From NCBI RefSeq assembly GCF_002102265.1, contig NZ_LQPG01000017.1, positions 62,001 through 126,000 on the forward strand: DNA of 64,000 nt, written 5' to 3'. The translations under genes were made by a program, and so were the position numbers. The notes beneath the pieces are model-generated. The model saw only the letters and a list, made by a program, of their open reading frames with translations. It ran no database searches and was not told the origin of the DNA. Shown here piece after piece: positions 26,487 through 35,384 of the stretch (the first letter of the stretch is position 1; each line of letters starts with the position of its first letter). This DNA is from Mycolicibacter longobardus (lineage in GTDB: Bacteria; Actinomycetota; Actinomycetes; Mycobacteriales; Mycobacteriaceae).

Positions 26487-26825
26487 ATGAACGACGTATT
26501 CAACACACTGCTCGAAGTTGAGGCGCGTGACCCCGAGTTCGCCCGGGCCTATGCTGCGGAGTCGGCACGGATCGAGGCGATCGACTCCATCATCAACGCC
26601 CTCGATGAGGCGCGGGGCACGGAGAAGCTGAGCAAGGCGGCGCTGGCCCGCGCGATCGGCTCTGAGCCGAGCACTGTGCGCCGGCTGCTGTCATCTGACT
26701 CGGTAAACCCGACTCTCGGCACCATCGCGGAGGTCGCGGCGGCGCTGGGCCTGAAGGTGACGCTCACGCCGATGTCGCGCGACGAGCGGACCCGAATCAC
26801 CGAACCCATGCGCGCCTGCACCTAG
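26487..26825 (+). CDS. XRE-family HTH protein, antitoxin-like
   Basis: This 112-residue protein has a Cro/C1-type HTH at about residues 48-92 (LSKAALARAIGSEPSTVRRLLSS, then NPTLGTIAEVAAALGLKVTL), the arrangement of HigA-like antitoxins. I start it at ATG 26487, with GAGGGG 8 bp upstream; an in-frame GTG at 26478 overlaps that ribosome site. No toxin is adjacent on the same strand, so it is an orphan antitoxin or a simple repressor. Confidence 0.8.
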   Translation: MNDVFNTLLEVEARDPEFARAYAAESARIEAIDSIINALDEARGTEKLSKAALARAIGSEPSTVRRLLSSDSVNPTLGTIAEVAAALGLKVTLTPMSRDERTRITEPMRACT

Positions 26826-26986
26826 TTCGCCTCGATCGCGCCGCGGATGTCGTCAGCTGTTGCAAGCGATCTCGGATTGCGCCCCAGAGACGGATGTTCA
26901 ACCCTCGACAAACCCTGTCGGAGCAACTGACGATCGCATACGGTGAGGTCACAGCTACCCCGCAGGTCCTAGACAGGGAGTGCACT

Positions 26987-28510
26987 ATGACCGCACTGCA
27001 ATCCAGCACCGAGTCCACGATCACCGTGCGCAACCCCGCGACCGGTGCGGTGTCGGGCACCGTGCCGATCGATGATCCCGAGACGGTGGCGGCCAAGGCG
27101 GCCGAACTGGTTCAGGCGCAACCGGAATGGGAGGCGCTCGGGCCCACGGGCCGCAAGCGATGGATGCTGAAGTGGCAGGGATGGATCCTGGACAACGCCG
27201 ACCGCATCACCGAGGTGCTGATGTCCGAGACCGGAAAGTCGCATGTCGACGCCAGTTTGGAGCCGGTCGCCACCGGAGACGCCATCGCCTACTGGGCCAC
27301 CCACGCCAAGGAGTTCCTCGCCGACCGTCATCCCAAGGCGCACAGTCCCATCTATCGCGTGAAGCGGTTCACCACCGCCTACCGGCCGTATCCGTTGGTC
27401 GGGGTCATCACACCGTGGAACTTCCCGTTCGCGATGCCCGGCCTGGATGTGCCGCCGGCGTTGGCGGCCGGTGCGGCCGTGCTGCTCAAGCCCTCGGAGG
27501 TGACCCCGCTGTCGGCGGTCGAGTTCGTGCGCGGCTGGGCCGAGATCGGCGCACCATCGGTGCTCGGCCTGACCACCGGCTACGGCGCCACCGGCCAGGC
27601 GGTGATCGAGCATGCCGACTTCCTGCAGTTCACCGGGTCCACGGCCACCGGGCGCAAGGTCGCGGTGGCCTGCGCGCAGCGGCTGATTCCCTACGGCCTT
27701 GAGCTCGGAGGCAAAGACCCGGCGATCGTCCTGGCCGATGCCGATCTCGACCGCGCCGCGAACGGGATCGCTTGGGGCGGACTGTTCAACTCCGGACAGG
27801 TCTGTGTTTCGGTGGAACGGATCTATGTCGAAGCGCCGGTGTACGACGAATTCGTCGCCAAGCTGGCCGCTCGGGTCGGCGAAGTGCGGCAGGGTCCCGA
27901 CGGCGACACCGGCGCGATGGCCACCGACGCCCAACGCGACATCGTGGCGCAGCATGTCGATGACGCGACGGCCGCCGGCGCCCGCGTGCTCACCGGCGGC
28001 AAACCGACCGGGGTCGGCACTTTCTTTGCCCCGACGGTGCTCGCCGACGTCAACCCGTCCATGACGTGCATGACTGAAGAGACCTTCGGCCCGACGCTGC
28101 CGGTGATCAAGGTCGCCGACGAGAACGAGGCGATCCGCCTGGCCAACGACTCGCCGTACGGATTGTCGGCCACGGTGTGGACCGGCGACTCGCGCCGCGG
28201 CGAGCGGCTGGCGCGGCGCCTTGAGGTGGGCGCGGTGAACGTCAACGATGCCTTGGTCAACGTCTTCTGCCCGGGCCTGCCGATGGGTGGCTGGAAGCAG
28301 TCCGGCATCGGCTATCGTGCCGGCGGGCCCAGCGGGATCATCAAATACTGTCGCCAGCAAGCGATTACGGCACCGCGCCTGCCCACCCAGAAGTCCGAAC
28401 TGCTGTGGTATCCGGCTACCAAACGCGGGATGGCGATAGCGCTGGCCTTTATGCGCATGTTCTCCGCGCGCGGGCGGCGACGGTTCGGGCTGCGGCCCCG
28501 CAACGGTTAG
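26987..28510 (+). CDS. NAD(P)+-dependent aldehyde dehydrogenase (succinate-semialdehyde dehydrogenase-like)
   Basis: This 507-residue aldehyde dehydrogenase starts at ATG 26987 with AGGGAG upstream. It contains the oxyanion/cofactor block TPWNFPFAMP, KPSEVTPLSAVEF, the catalytic glutamate in GLELGGKDP, the catalytic cysteine in NSGQVCVSVERI, and EETFGPTLPV. It ends with a basic tail (RMFSARGRRRFG). The exact aldehyde cannot be deduced; similar mycobacterial genes are annotated as succinate-semialdehyde dehydrogenases. Confidence 0.92.
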   Translation: MTALQSSTESTITVRNPATGAVSGTVPIDDPETVAAKAAELVQAQPEWEALGPTGRKRWMLKWQGWILDNADRITEVLMSETGKSHVDASLEPVATGDAIAYWATHAKEFLADRHPKAHSPIYRVKRFTTAYRPYPLVGVITPWNFPFAMPGLDVPPALAAGAAVLLKPSEVTPLSAVEFVRGWAEIGAPSVLGLTTGYGATGQAVIEHADFLQFTGSTATGRKVAVACAQRLIPYGLELGGKDPAIVLADADLDRAANGIAWGGLFNSGQVCVSVERIYVEAPVYDEFVAKLAARVGEVRQGPDGDTGAMATDAQRDIVAQHVDDATAAGARVLTGGKPTGVGTFFAPTVLADVNPSMTCMTEETFGPTLPVIKVADENEAIRLANDSPYGLSATVWTGDSRRGERLARRLEVGAVNVNDALVNVFCPGLPMGGWKQSGIGYRAGGPSGIIKYCRQQAITAPRLPTQKSELLWYPATKRGMAIALAFMRMFSARGRRRFGLRPRNG

Positions 28511-28516
28511 CGGCGG

Positions 28517-29884
28517 TCAGCGCTCGGCAGGGTCCTGGTCCCAGGTCTCGGGCAGTAGCGGCACCACCGGGCCGTCGCCGAACACGTCACCGCGCAACCG
28601 GACCAGCCCCGTCGAACGTGCGTCGGCTCGCTGCGCGGTCCCGGTGAATCCCAGCGCTGCCGCGCCGGATTCCGAGGCGGTGCTCGTCGTCTCCGGCTCA
28701 TCGGGCGGACCGAAATCGGGATCCAGCACCATGGTGGCGTCGGCGTACTCTTTCATCTCCACGCGGCGGCGTCGCCGTGCCCGCACCGGTGCCCGAGCCG
28801 ACGGTGCCTTGGCCGAGGCAAGCGCCGAAAGGCCGGCGGCCGGTGCGCTGGACCGATCGCGGTCGATCAGGGTGGGCCCGAATCCTTCGGCGTGGCCCCC
28901 GGAGACCAGATAGCCCAACATTTCCGCGCCGCTCACCGGCAGCGCCGGAGTGGTGGCCGCCGGAGCGGGCGGGTTGGCGGACGTCCCCGCGGACCCGGCG
29001 ACGCCGGCCCCGACACCGATCGCGACCGCGATCGGATGCTCGGCCGGTCGTGCGACGACGGCGCGATGCGGCACGGGGGCCGGGGAGGGCTCTGGTGCGA
29101 GCTCCTCGACCACCGGCTCGGGTTCGGTCTGCATGGACGCGATGAAGTCGTTGATGGCGTTGATCAACAGCGGCAGCACGATCGGCAGCCGGACCGGAAT
29201 CGTCACGATGAACAAGAACGTCGACCAGAAGACGATGTTCCAGAAGATGAACCAGAACCAGCGGTTCGCTTCTTCGATCGGATCGGTCGGCTCGCCATCG
29301 CCGCCGCCGTCGCCGGTATCGGACGGGCCGGTGTCGGCGGCGAGTATCGGTGGGGCCGGGTCGATACCGGGTACCGAGGCCAGGGCCGCGCCGGATACCG
29401 CGTCGTAGGTCGCCATGACGGTGGCGGCCTGCACCCACATCCGGGCGTAATCGGCCTCATTGAGGGCGATCGGGATGGTGTTGATACCGAAGAAATTCGT
29501 GGCGGTCAGGACCCCGTGGACGGTGTGGTTGAGTGCCAGTTCCGCCAGCGTGGGCATGGCGGCCAGGGCCGCACTGTAGGCGGTCGCCGCGACCTCGTGT
29601 TGAGCGGCGGCGCGGGCGCCATCGGCGCTGGCGCGGGTCAGCCAGTCCAGATAGGGCGCATGCGCCGCGACGTAGCTGTCCGCGCTCGGGCCGTCCCAGG
29701 TCGCTGACCGGGTGGCGCTGAGCACGGTGATGAGTTCGGCGGCCACGGCGGAGTATTCGACGCTCAACGCTGACCAGGCGCCCGCGGCGGCCAGCAGCGC
29801 GCCCGGACCGGGCCCGCTGCTCAACAGCGCGGAATGCACCTCCGGAGGAGATGCGATCCAACTACCGTCCACGCCAGACACCAT
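28517..29884 (-). CDS. PPE family protein, PPW subfamily
   Basis: This 455-residue protein has the PPE domain in residues 1-180: Pro-Pro-Glu at 13-15, a W-x-G turn in [12 protein letters not shown], and the family block [21 protein letters not shown] hydrophobic segment ([19 protein letters not shown]) and a Pro/Ala-rich linker follow. The C-terminus has GFTGTA and PLLPETW, i.e. the GFxGT and PxxPxxW motifs that define the PPW subfamily. No PE partner is adjacent. An iron-box-like sequence lies 34 bp upstream of ATG 29884. Confidence 0.92.
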   Translation of the reverse strand: MVSGVDGSWIASPPEVHSALLSSGPGPGALLAAAGAWSALSVEYSAVAAELITVLSATRSATWDGPSADSYVAAHAPYLDWLTRASADGARAAAQHEVAATAYSAALAAMPTLAELALNHTVHGVLTATNFFGINTIPIALNEADYARMWVQAATVMATYDAVSGAALASVPGIDPAPPILAADTGPSDTGDGGGDGEPTDPIEEANRWFWFIFWNIVFWSTFLFIVTIPVRLPIVLPLLINAINDFIASMQTEPEPVVEELAPEPSPAPVPHRAVVARPAEHPIAVAIGVGAGVAGSAGTSANPPAPAATTPALPVSGAEMLGYLVSGGHAEGFGPTLIDRDRSSAPAAGLSALASAKAPSARAPVRARRRRRVEMKEYADATMVLDPDFGPPDEPETTSTASESGAAALGFTGTAQRADARSTGLVRLRGDVFGDGPVVPLLPETWDQDPAER

Positions 29885-29917
29885 TTTCTACGAGCGTCAT
29901 TGATAAATAACATCAAA

Positions 29918-29936
29918 ATAGCATTGCCTAAGCTAA
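29918..29936 (-). promoter_or_regulatory. IdeR iron-box-like site upstream of the PPE gene
   Basis: Read on the minus strand the 19 bp are TTAGCTTAGGCAATGCTAT. They match 14 of 19 positions of the mycobacterial IdeR consensus as I recall it (TTAGGTTAGGCTAACCTAA), including the central TTAGGC. The left half is much better than the right. It lies 34-52 bp from the PPE start, overlapping the expected promoter. Iron repression is inferred. Confidence 0.45.
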
Positions 29937-30000
29937 CTTCGAATTCGTCGCGATGCCGGGTGAGCGGCTGACGCCCTGGGAGCCGGCGATAGCCTGAGGT

Positions 30001-30369
30001 ATGAGTCCCACGACCACGTACCGGGTGGCCCGCGTGTACGACGAACCCCGTGCCGAGGACGGCGAACGGATTCTGGTCGACCGGGTCTGGCCCCGGGGCT
30101 TCCGCAAAGACGATCCCCGGGTGGGGCGCTGGTACAAGGACGTGGCGCCATCTAAGGAACTGCGCACCTGGTACAACCACCAGCCGGGGCGTTTCGACGA
30201 GTTCGTCACCCGCTACGAAGACGAGCTGCGGACTCCGCAGGGCGCGGCGGCGCTCGAGGGCCTGCGCGAGCTGGCCCGCGGCCACAAGACCGTCACCCTG
30301 GTGACCGCGACCCGCGACGTGGACGGCAGTCAGGCGGCGGTGTTGGCCAAGCTGCTGGCCCGGCAGTGA
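30001..30369 (+). CDS. DUF488 family protein
   Basis: This 122-residue protein has the DUF488/YeaO pattern: RVYDEP, ILVDRVWPRGFRKDD, WYKDVAPSKELRTWY and a C-terminal TVTLVTATRDVDGSQA. Length is normal and it stands alone between the PPE gene and an MFS gene. It corresponds to Rv3073c by synteny (from memory). Function is not established. Confidence 0.88.
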   Translation: MSPTTTYRVARVYDEPRAEDGERILVDRVWPRGFRKDDPRVGRWYKDVAPSKELRTWYNHQPGRFDEFVTRYEDELRTPQGAAALEGLRELARGHKTVTLVTATRDVDGSQAAVLAKLLARQ

Positions 30370-30418
30370 GCCTGCCTCCCCGGGGCCTGAGGTTACGGGG
30401 GGTGACTAAAGTTGTCGG

Positions 30419-31774
30419 GTGACCTCCGACTCTTCGGCCGCCCGGATGCGGCTGCCGCGAGAGGTCGGGGTATTGCTCGGCGCGAACTTCCTGATCGCGC
30501 TCGGCTACGGGGTGGTGTCGCCGGTATTGCCGGTCTATGCCCGTCATTTCGGGGTCAGTATCTCCGCGACGACGTTTCTCATCACCGTGTTCGCGCTGGC
30601 GCGGTTGTGTTTCGCGCCGGTGAGCGGTCTGCTGGTTCAGCGGATAGGGGAGCGTCGGGTCTATGTGGCCGGCCTGTTGATCGTCTCGGTGTCCACGACC
30701 GCCTGCGCCTTCGTCCAGACCTACTGGCAGCTGATGTTCTGCCGTGTGCTCGGCGGCGTCGGATCGACGATGTTCTTCATCGCCGCGGTGGGTCTGATGA
30801 TTCGGATCAGCCCCGCGGATGCTCGCGGTCGGGTCGCCGGGATGTTCGCGACCGCGTTCCTGCTGGGCACCGTGGGTGGTCCGGTATTGGGCAGCCTGAC
30901 AGCGGGTTTCGGTCTGAGTGCGCCGTTCTTGTTCTACGGTTCGGTGCTGCTGGTGGCGGCCACCGGAGTGTTCGTCAGCCTGAGCAACTCGCACCTGGCC
31001 GAACCCGCTGAGTCGACGGGGCCCACGGTGTCGGTGCGGGCGGCCCTGGGCCATCGCGCGTACCGGTCGGCGCTGTTGTCGAACTTCGCCACCGGCTGGT
31101 CGGTGTTCGGCCTGCGGGTCGCGTTGGTGCCGCTGTTCGTCACCGAAGTCCTGGGCTGTGGGCCCGCCGCGGCCGGCCTGGTGTTCGCGACGATCGGGAT
31201 CGGCAATGTCTGCGCGGTGCTGCCTAGCGGCCAACTCTCCGACCGGATCGGCCGGCGCGGTCCGCTCATCATCGGGCTGGCGCTGTCCGGCATCACGACC
31301 ATCCTGCTCGGGGCGACGTCGTTGCTGGTGGTGTTCCTGATCGCGGCATTTCTGACCGGGGCGGCCTCGGGTATGTACGGGTCGCCGCAGCAGGCCGTCA
31401 TGGCCGACCTCGTCGGCAACCAGGCCCGCGCCGGCACCGCGGTGGCGACGTATCAGATGATGGCCGACCTTGGGTCGATCGTGGGATCGCTGGCGGTCGG
31501 CCAGATCGCCGAGCGGCTGTCCTATGAGTGGGGCTTCGCGGTCAGCGGCGGTGTGCTGTTGGTGGCGGCGGCCGCCTGGTTGTGGGCGCCGGAGACGCGG
31601 ACCGCCGATCCGATCGGCGGGATCGCCGTCCCGACGGCGTCGTTAGGCTCGGCTGATGGTGACACTGGACCGGCTGGTCAATGTGGTGGGCAGCTACGGG
31701 GTTCGCCTTCGGTTCTGTTCCGTCCCGCGGACGACGCCGCTGAGCAGTGTCGTGATGCACGAGGTGACCGGTGA
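30419..31774 (+). CDS. MFS transporter
   Basis: This 451-residue protein has twelve predicted helices in the first ~395 residues and the MFS loop motif GQLSDRIGRRGP between the sixth-to-eighth helix region. The first half also shows GLLVQRIGERRVY. It starts at GTG 30419. The last 55 residues are polar, without a helix, and overlap the start of the following PucR gene by 119 bp in another frame. The natural stop may have been lost here. Substrate unknown. Confidence 0.85.
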   Translation: MTSDSSAARMRLPREVGVLLGANFLIALGYGVVSPVLPVYARHFGVSISATTFLITVFALARLCFAPVSGLLVQRIGERRVYVAGLLIVSVSTTACAFVQTYWQLMFCRVLGGVGSTMFFIAAVGLMIRISPADARGRVAGMFATAFLLGTVGGPVLGSLTAGFGLSAPFLFYGSVLLVAATGVFVSLSNSHLAEPAESTGPTVSVRAALGHRAYRSALLSNFATGWSVFGLRVALVPLFVTEVLGCGPAAAGLVFATIGIGNVCAVLPSGQLSDRIGRRGPLIIGLALSGITTILLGATSLLVVFLIAAFLTGAASGMYGSPQQAVMADLVGNQARAGTAVATYQMMADLGSIVGSLAVGQIAERLSYEWGFAVSGGVLLVAAAAWLWAPETRTADPIGGIAVPTASLGSADGDTGPAGQCGGQLRGSPSVLFRPADDAAEQCRDARGDR

Positions 31775-33206
31775 GCGTGCTGCCGTCGGCGACGTGCTGC
31801 TGGCTGTGGGAGCGCGCTCAGTAAAAGAGGCGGTGCGCTGGGCGGTGGCCGCCAAGGCCGTCGCCGTGCTGGTGCGCGACGTCGAAGACAAGGCCGCGTT
31901 CGCCGGTGAAGGCGAGTCGCTGGCGGTGCTCGTGCTGGACGCGGCGGTGTCCTGGAGTGAGCTGGCCGCGGTGGTCTACGGGCTGGTGCTCGAAGGCCGG
32001 GAGACCGAATCGGGCCGCGGCCCAACGGATCTGTTCGCGGTGGCCGACAGCTTGGCCGACGCGGTCGGCGGAGCGATCACCATCGAGGATCAGCTCGGGC
32101 GGGTGCTGGCCTACTCGCGTGGACAGCGCCACGCCGATCCGGCGCGCTCGGCGACGATCCTCAACCGGCAGGAGGCCGGTCCGCTGCGGGATCTATTCGA
32201 AAAGCGCGGTGTCCTAGCGCATTTGGATCTCCACGATGAACCGCTGTTCGTCGAGGCCGACTCCGAGCATGGGCTGACCGGCCGGATGGTGGTGGCGGTG
32301 CGGGCCGGCCGGGAGCTGCTGGGCGCGGTGTGGGTGGCCTGCCCGGCCCCGTTGAGCGGGGATCAGCTGACCGCGCTGGCCGACGGCGCCCGCACGGTGG
32401 CGCTGCACGTGCTGCGATCACGGGCCAGTGCTGATCTGGAACGTCAAGTCGAATCCGACTGGGTGACCCGGCTTTTGGACGGTGATGACAATGCTGTCGA
32501 CGCCGCTGCTCTGCTGGCCAGATTGGGGCTGCCGCAGGCGCCGTTGCGGGTGATCGCCGTGCACACCCGGATCGCCACTCAGCCGCACGCCGGTCTGCTG
32601 CTGGCCTTCGAGGCCGTCACCACCGGATTCGGCTGGTCGCGCCCCGGTCGCAGCGCATTGGCCGCCAACACCATCTACACCTTGCTGCCGGCAGAGGATG
32701 CGTCCCAGGCCCGGCAATGGGTGCGCGGGCTGAGCGCGGCCCTGCCGCCGCAGGCCACCGTGCTGGCCGGGATCAGCGCGGTCGCCACCGTCACCGAGCT
32801 GGCGGCAGCGCGCCGGGAGGCCGAGGAGTGCCTGGCCCTGCACGAAGCCGGGCCGCCCGAGAGCACGCCGCCGTCCTACGACGAGTCCTGGGATGAGATC
32901 GTGCTGCGCCGCCTGCACACCGCGGCCAGAGCCGGCCGGGTGCCGGCCCGCGGGCCGGTCGCGGAGCTGCGCCACCACGACACAGCACACAACACGCCCT
33001 ATGTGAGCACGCTGCGGGCCTGGCTCGACGCCCAGGGCGATCTGGCGACGGCAGCCGAGCAGCTGGGTGTGCACGAGAACACGGTGCGCTACCGGCTCCG
33101 CAAGATGGCCGAGGTCACAGCGCTGGGCCTGGCCGATCCGCGCGCCCGGTTCGCGGCGATGATCGAGCTGGCAGCCGGTGACATGTCGGAACTCGACAAA
33201 CCCTGA
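31656..33206 (+). CDS. PucR-family transcriptional regulator
   Basis: This 516-residue protein has an N-terminal PucR sensory region (GDVLLAVGARSVKEAVRWAV), a central GAF-like part (AVADSLADAVGGAITIEDQLGRVLAYS) and a C-terminal PucR HTH (GDLATAAEQLGVHENTVRYRLRKM). ATG 31656 lies inside the MFS reading frame. Members regulate purine, proline and amino-acid catabolism. The downstream FAD-dependent amino-acid oxidoreductase is a plausible target. Confidence 0.88.
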   Translation: MVTLDRLVNVVGSYGVRLRFCSVPRTTPLSSVVMHEVTGERAAVGDVLLAVGARSVKEAVRWAVAAKAVAVLVRDVEDKAAFAGEGESLAVLVLDAAVSWSELAAVVYGLVLEGRETESGRGPTDLFAVADSLADAVGGAITIEDQLGRVLAYSRGQRHADPARSATILNRQEAGPLRDLFEKRGVLAHLDLHDEPLFVEADSEHGLTGRMVVAVRAGRELLGAVWVACPAPLSGDQLTALADGARTVALHVLRSRASADLERQVESDWVTRLLDGDDNAVDAAALLARLGLPQAPLRVIAVHTRIATQPHAGLLLAFEAVTTGFGWSRPGRSALAANTIYTLLPAEDASQARQWVRGLSAALPPQATVLAGISAVATVTELAAARREAEECLALHEAGPPESTPPSYDESWDEIVLRRLHTAARAGRVPARGPVAELRHHDTAHNTPYVSTLRAWLDAQGDLATAAEQLGVHENTVRYRLRKMAEVTALGLADPRARFAAMIELAAGDMSELDKP

Positions 33207-33265
33207 CATCGTCGTTGTGCGATTCGGTTAAACCGGCCGTCCCGAGGTGGTCGCATCATGGAGTG

Positions 33266-34522
33266 ATGGGTGAGGGCAACCGGATCGACGGAGCCCCACG
33301 GTCGGTGATCGTGGTGGGCGCCGGCATCGTCGGGTTGTCGACCGCCTGGTTCCTGCAGGAGCGCGGTGTCGAGGTCACGGTGGTGGACCGCGTCGGAGTG
33401 GCGGCCGGTTCCTCATGGGGCAATGCCGGCTGGATCTCGCCTGCGCTGGCGATTCCGCTCAACGAGCCCGCCAACCTGCGCTTCGGGCTGCGGTCGCTGC
33501 TGAGCCGGACCGCGCCGCTGCAGGTCCCGCTGAACGCCAGCCCGGCAATGTGGACGTTCTTGGCGCGCTTCGCCGCGAACAGCCGCCCCGCGGCCTGGCG
33601 CCGCGCGGTGCGCGCCAACGCGCCGCTGAGCGCTGAGTGCATCGAGGCCTACGACGTGCTGGTCGCCAACGGGGTGGACACCCCGGTCACCGACGCGCCG
33701 ATCACCGCGATCTTCCGCACCTCCGCCGACGCCGAGCGACTGCTCGACGAGCTGCGGCGGTTCTCCGAGGCCGGTCAGCCGGTGTTCGGCACCGAACTGA
33801 CCGGCGCCGCGCTGGCCGAACGGGTGCCACTGGCATCGGCGGCGGTGGCCGCCGCGGTGCAGATCGACGGCCAACGGTTCCTGGACCCCGGCCGGTTCGT
33901 GACCGCGCTGGGCCGTGCGGTGGTGGCGCGCGGTGCCGCGCTGTACACCGTGGATGTCGCCGACGTGGCGCCGGCCGGCGACGGTGTGGTGGTGACCGGC
34001 CATGACGGTACGACGCTGACCGCGGCAGCGGCGGTGATCGCCAACGGCGCCTGGCTGTCGCGGTTGGCTGCCCGCTGGATTCGGTTGCCGGTGCGGGCCG
34101 GGCGCGGCTACTCCTTCACCGTGCCGGTCGACGGACCGGTCACCGGCCCGATCTACCTGCCCGATGCTCGGGTGGCCTGCACGCCGTTGAACGCCGAGCT
34201 GCGGGTCGCCGGCACCATGGAGTTCGGTGATCCGGACGCCCCGATCGTCCCGGCCCGGGTCGAAGCGATCGTCGCGGCGGCCCGCCCGTTCCTCGACGGG
34301 GTGCGCTGGGATGAGCGCACCGACATCTGGGTGGGTCCCCGCCCGGTCAGCCCCGACGGGCGCCCCCTGGTGGGGGAGGTATGCCCACGCACCGTCTACG
34401 TCGCCTGCGGGCACGGCATGTGGGGCATGACGCACGGTCCTGTGACGGGCCGGCTGCTGGCCGAGCAGATCACCACCGGCAAGCAGTCGGCCGTGTTGCG
34501 CGACCTCGATCCCTTGCGCTGA
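33266..34522 (+). CDS. FAD-dependent oxidoreductase, D-amino-acid dehydrogenase (DadA)-like
   Basis: This 418-residue flavoprotein has the N-terminal FAD motif VVGAGIVGLSTAWFL with VTVVDR, the SSWGNAGWISP segment typical of DadA/DAO-type enzymes, and a C-terminal GHGMWGMTHGPVTG. I chose ATG 33266; a GTG one codon before it and an in-frame ATG at 33215 are less likely. It lies 59 bp after the PucR regulator. The exact amino-acid substrate is unknown. Confidence 0.85.
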   Translation: MGEGNRIDGAPRSVIVVGAGIVGLSTAWFLQERGVEVTVVDRVGVAAGSSWGNAGWISPALAIPLNEPANLRFGLRSLLSRTAPLQVPLNASPAMWTFLARFAANSRPAAWRRAVRANAPLSAECIEAYDVLVANGVDTPVTDAPITAIFRTSADAERLLDELRRFSEAGQPVFGTELTGAALAERVPLASAAVAAAVQIDGQRFLDPGRFVTALGRAVVARGAALYTVDVADVAPAGDGVVVTGHDGTTLTAAAAVIANGAWLSRLAARWIRLPVRAGRGYSFTVPVDGPVTGPIYLPDARVACTPLNAELRVAGTMEFGDPDAPIVPARVEAIVAAARPFLDGVRWDERTDIWVGPRPVSPDGRPLVGEVCPRTVYVACGHGMWGMTHGPVTGRLLAEQITTGKQSAVLRDLDPLR

Positions 34523-34576
34523 GCCCACTGAGTCGGTGGGTGCTGAACCAAATGCTGTTGTAAAGGAGAACTGTCG

Positions 34577-35026
34577 ATGACTGATCCGCAAGGTGTCTGG
34601 ATGACGCCGCAGACCAAGGAGCGGCTGCTGGCCGAGCTGGCTGAACTGTCTGCACCGCAAGCCGGTTCGGGCGGTACCGATGTCAACGAGCAACAGGCGC
34701 GCCAAGCTCGGATCCATCAGATCCACGAGCTGCTGTCGGTCGCGGTGGTCGGTGAGGATCCGCCCGATGACGGTGTGGCTGAGCCCGGCATGGTGCTCAC
34801 GGTCCGCTACGGCGACGGGGACACCGAGACCTTTCTGCTCGGGGTGCGCGACGACGACCAGAGCGGGATGGAGGTCTACTCGCCGCAGTCACCGCTGGGC
34901 ATGGCGATCACCGGTGCCCGACCCGGCGAGCAGCGCAGCTACCAGGTGCCCAGCGGTGCCAACGTGACGGTCACGTTGCTCGACGCGGTGCCCTTCGGGC
35001 TGCATCAGTCCCAGCATCCGGCCTGA
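34577..35026 (+). CDS. GreA/GreB-like protein
   Basis: This 149-residue protein has a short N-terminal helical part (MTPQTKERLLAELAEL) and a C-terminal Gre FKBP-like domain (GMVLTVRYGDGDTETFLLG, then SPLGMAITGARPGEQRSYQVP). The N-terminal coiled coil is too short for the transcript-cleavage tip of real GreA, so it may only bind RNA polymerase. AAAGGAGAA lies 6-13 bp upstream of ATG 34577. A small hairpin follows the gene. Confidence 0.85.
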   Translation: MTDPQGVWMTPQTKERLLAELAELSAPQAGSGGTDVNEQQARQARIHQIHELLSVAVVGEDPPDDGVAEPGMVLTVRYGDGDTETFLLGVRDDDQSGMEVYSPQSPLGMAITGARPGEQRSYQVPSGANVTVTLLDAVPFGLHQSQHPA

Positions 35027-35029
35027 ACC

Positions 35030-35052
35030 ACACCTGACCGACCAGGTGTTTT
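35030..35052 (+). terminator. Weak intrinsic terminator after the Gre-like gene
   Basis: ACACCTG (35030-35036) and CAGGTGT (35043-35049) form a 7-bp stem with a 6-nt loop, followed by TTTG. It lies directly after the stop codon and 47 bp before the tRNA gene. Confidence 0.55.
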
Positions 35053-35098
35053 GAACCTGGAGATGGCCGTGGTGTAGCTTCGATGAGCACGACAACGC

Positions 35099-35171
35099 GG
35101 GGCTATGGCGCAGCTGGTAGCGCACCACACTGGCAGTGTGGGGGTCAGGGGTTCGAGTCCCCTTAGCTCCA
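35099..35171 (+). tRNA. tRNA-Ala (anticodon GGC)
   Basis: A 73-nt cloverleaf is visible. The acceptor stem GGGGCTA pairs with TAGCTCC, the D-loop is AGCTGGTAGCGC, the anticodon arm reads CCACACTGGCAGTGTGG with GGC at the centre, and the T-arm is GGGGTTCGAGTCCCC. Discriminator A follows and CCA is not encoded. GGC reads GCC and GCU alanine codons. Confidence 0.95.
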
Positions 35172-35195
35172 CTCATTTTGACGACCACTCCATTC

Positions 35196-35248
35196 ACTCT
35201 GCGCTGACGGCGCAAAAGTGCGAGTAGACCGCACCGTGAGCGCAGAGT
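35196..35248. repeat. Imperfect palindromic repeat downstream of tRNA-Ala
   Basis: ACTCTGCGCT (35196-35205) and AGCGCAGAGT (35239-35248) are perfect inverse arms. The pairing continues inward as ACGG/CCGT with single mismatches. The centre contains GCAAAAGTGCGAGTAGACCGC. I recall similar ACTCTGCGCT..AGCGCAGAGT elements in mycobacterial intergenic regions. It may be a dispersed palindrome; no protein is encoded. Confidence 0.6.
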
Positions 35249-35384
35249 CAACGTGGCCGATCCGCATCGGTACGGTAACGAATCAAATTGCGGTCCGAGC
35301 TACTTACACCGCTGTGATACGGTTCCATTTGCAGTCATCAGATTGCGTGTCCGGGGGGCTGGATACTAACAATCGGAGTTTGCG

